Source: Gammaproteobacteria bacterium (GTDB lineage: Bacteria; Pseudomonadota; Gammaproteobacteria; Pseudomonadales; Pseudohongiellaceae). Taken from it: a DNA stretch of 64,000 bases. The stretch spans positions 4,098,501-4,162,500 of the forward strand of contig JAWKZW010000001.1 in NCBI GenBank assembly GCA_041395725.1. Direction: 5' to 3'. Shown piece by piece: positions 63,874 through 64,000 of the stretch. The position numbers and the translations under genes were made by a program. The notes beneath the pieces are model-generated. The model ran no database searches and was not told the origin of the DNA. It saw nothing but the letters and a program-made list of their open reading frames with translations. Position 1 is the stretch's first letter; each line of letters opens with the position of its first letter.

Positions 63874-64000
63874 ATGGATGCTCTTGAAGCGCTGCATACC
63901 AGAACCTCCGTTCCCAAATTAACCGACCCCGCCCCGGACGGCGAGTGTCTGGAGAATATTTGCCGGGCGGCTTTCCGTGCGGCGGACCACGGGGTCATGC
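63874..64000 (+). CDS. Nitroreductase, YdjA-like (partial, runs off the window)
   Basis: Only the first 42 codons are present. The N-terminus MDALEALHTRTSVPKLTDPAPDGECLENICRAAFRAADHG matches the YdjA/RutE type of FMN nitroreductases (xxLLxRRSVPxLxEPAP...APDHG). The rest lies beyond the window. Confidence 0.8.
   Translation, partial: MDALEALHTRTSVPKLTDPAPDGECLENICRAAFRAADHGVM

Noticed and set aside
1..64000. CRISPR array
   Set aside because: No regularly spaced direct repeats with unique spacers were seen anywhere, and no cas gene.

Overview
The window reads as a chromosome segment of a heterotrophic, probably marine gammaproteobacterium. The evidence is the order nadB | rpoE-rseA-mucD-lepA-lepB-(DUF4845)-rnc-era-recO, together with sdhE/ygfX next to ygfZ and trmJ next to suhB; these arrangements are typical of Pseudomonas/OMG-type Gammaproteobacteria. 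No 16S gene is present, so the genus cannot be fixed.

Layout. (1) 0-18.2 kb is core housekeeping: a Lys/Ala-rich histone-H1-like protein, then a long leftward block (adk, mazG, rlmD, cysM, recO, era, rnc, DUF4845, lepB, lepA, mucD, rseA, rpoE), then nadB, ygfX, sdhE and ygfZ. relA (often between mazG and rlmD) and rseB (normally next to rseA) are missing from their usual places. A near-consensus sigma-E promoter precedes rpoE. (2) 18.8-26.9 kb is an envelope/secretion block: a TonB-dependent receptor paired with a secreted beta-helix-like protein, a TIGR02466-type oxygenase, a SnoaL-like protein and a Tat-exported FAD oxidoreductase resembling spermidine dehydrogenase. (3) 27-31.7 kb is a beta-alanine/polyamine catabolic set: an omega-amino-acid:pyruvate aminotransferase, a CoA-acylating semialdehyde dehydrogenase and a sodium:solute symporter. 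(4) 32-34.3 kb holds a gene remnant, a Tat-type PLP enzyme and an orphan gene.

(5) 34.5-52.8 kb is a genomic island. The 3' end of a tRNA-Arg(CCT) gene at the right edge (52763-52839) is repeated exactly, as a direct repeat, at 34525-34546. Inside are an intact IS3-family element, a decayed relative in inverted orientation, and between them an eight-gene leftward operon (37044-47173). The operon is built around a MotA/ExbB-like channel protein with a long coiled-coil tail and a MotB/OmpA-like partner. Six unrecognised genes lie between these two: a large protein with a transmembrane hairpin, a 492-aa soluble protein and four acidic coiled-coil proteins. Six genes are joined by five 4-nt start/stop overlaps. 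This layout recalls the ZorA/ZorB motor of Zorya anti-phage systems but has none of the known Zorya effectors; I regard it as the candidate undescribed system. The right part of the island is AT-rich and carries a degenerate ClpB-like AAA protein, a treble-clef protein and an OLD-family ATPase/nuclease, which also suggests a defence island. No integrase is visible.

(6) 52.9-64 kb returns to core-type genes: msrB, an ElaA-like acetyltransferase, a PutP-like symporter, a SufR-like regulator, a DUF945 protein, a YgiQ radical-SAM enzyme, trmJ, a SuhB homologue lacking most catalytic metal ligands, a MATE transporter and the start of a nitroreductase. A 173-bp MITE-like inverted repeat lies before the symporter gene.
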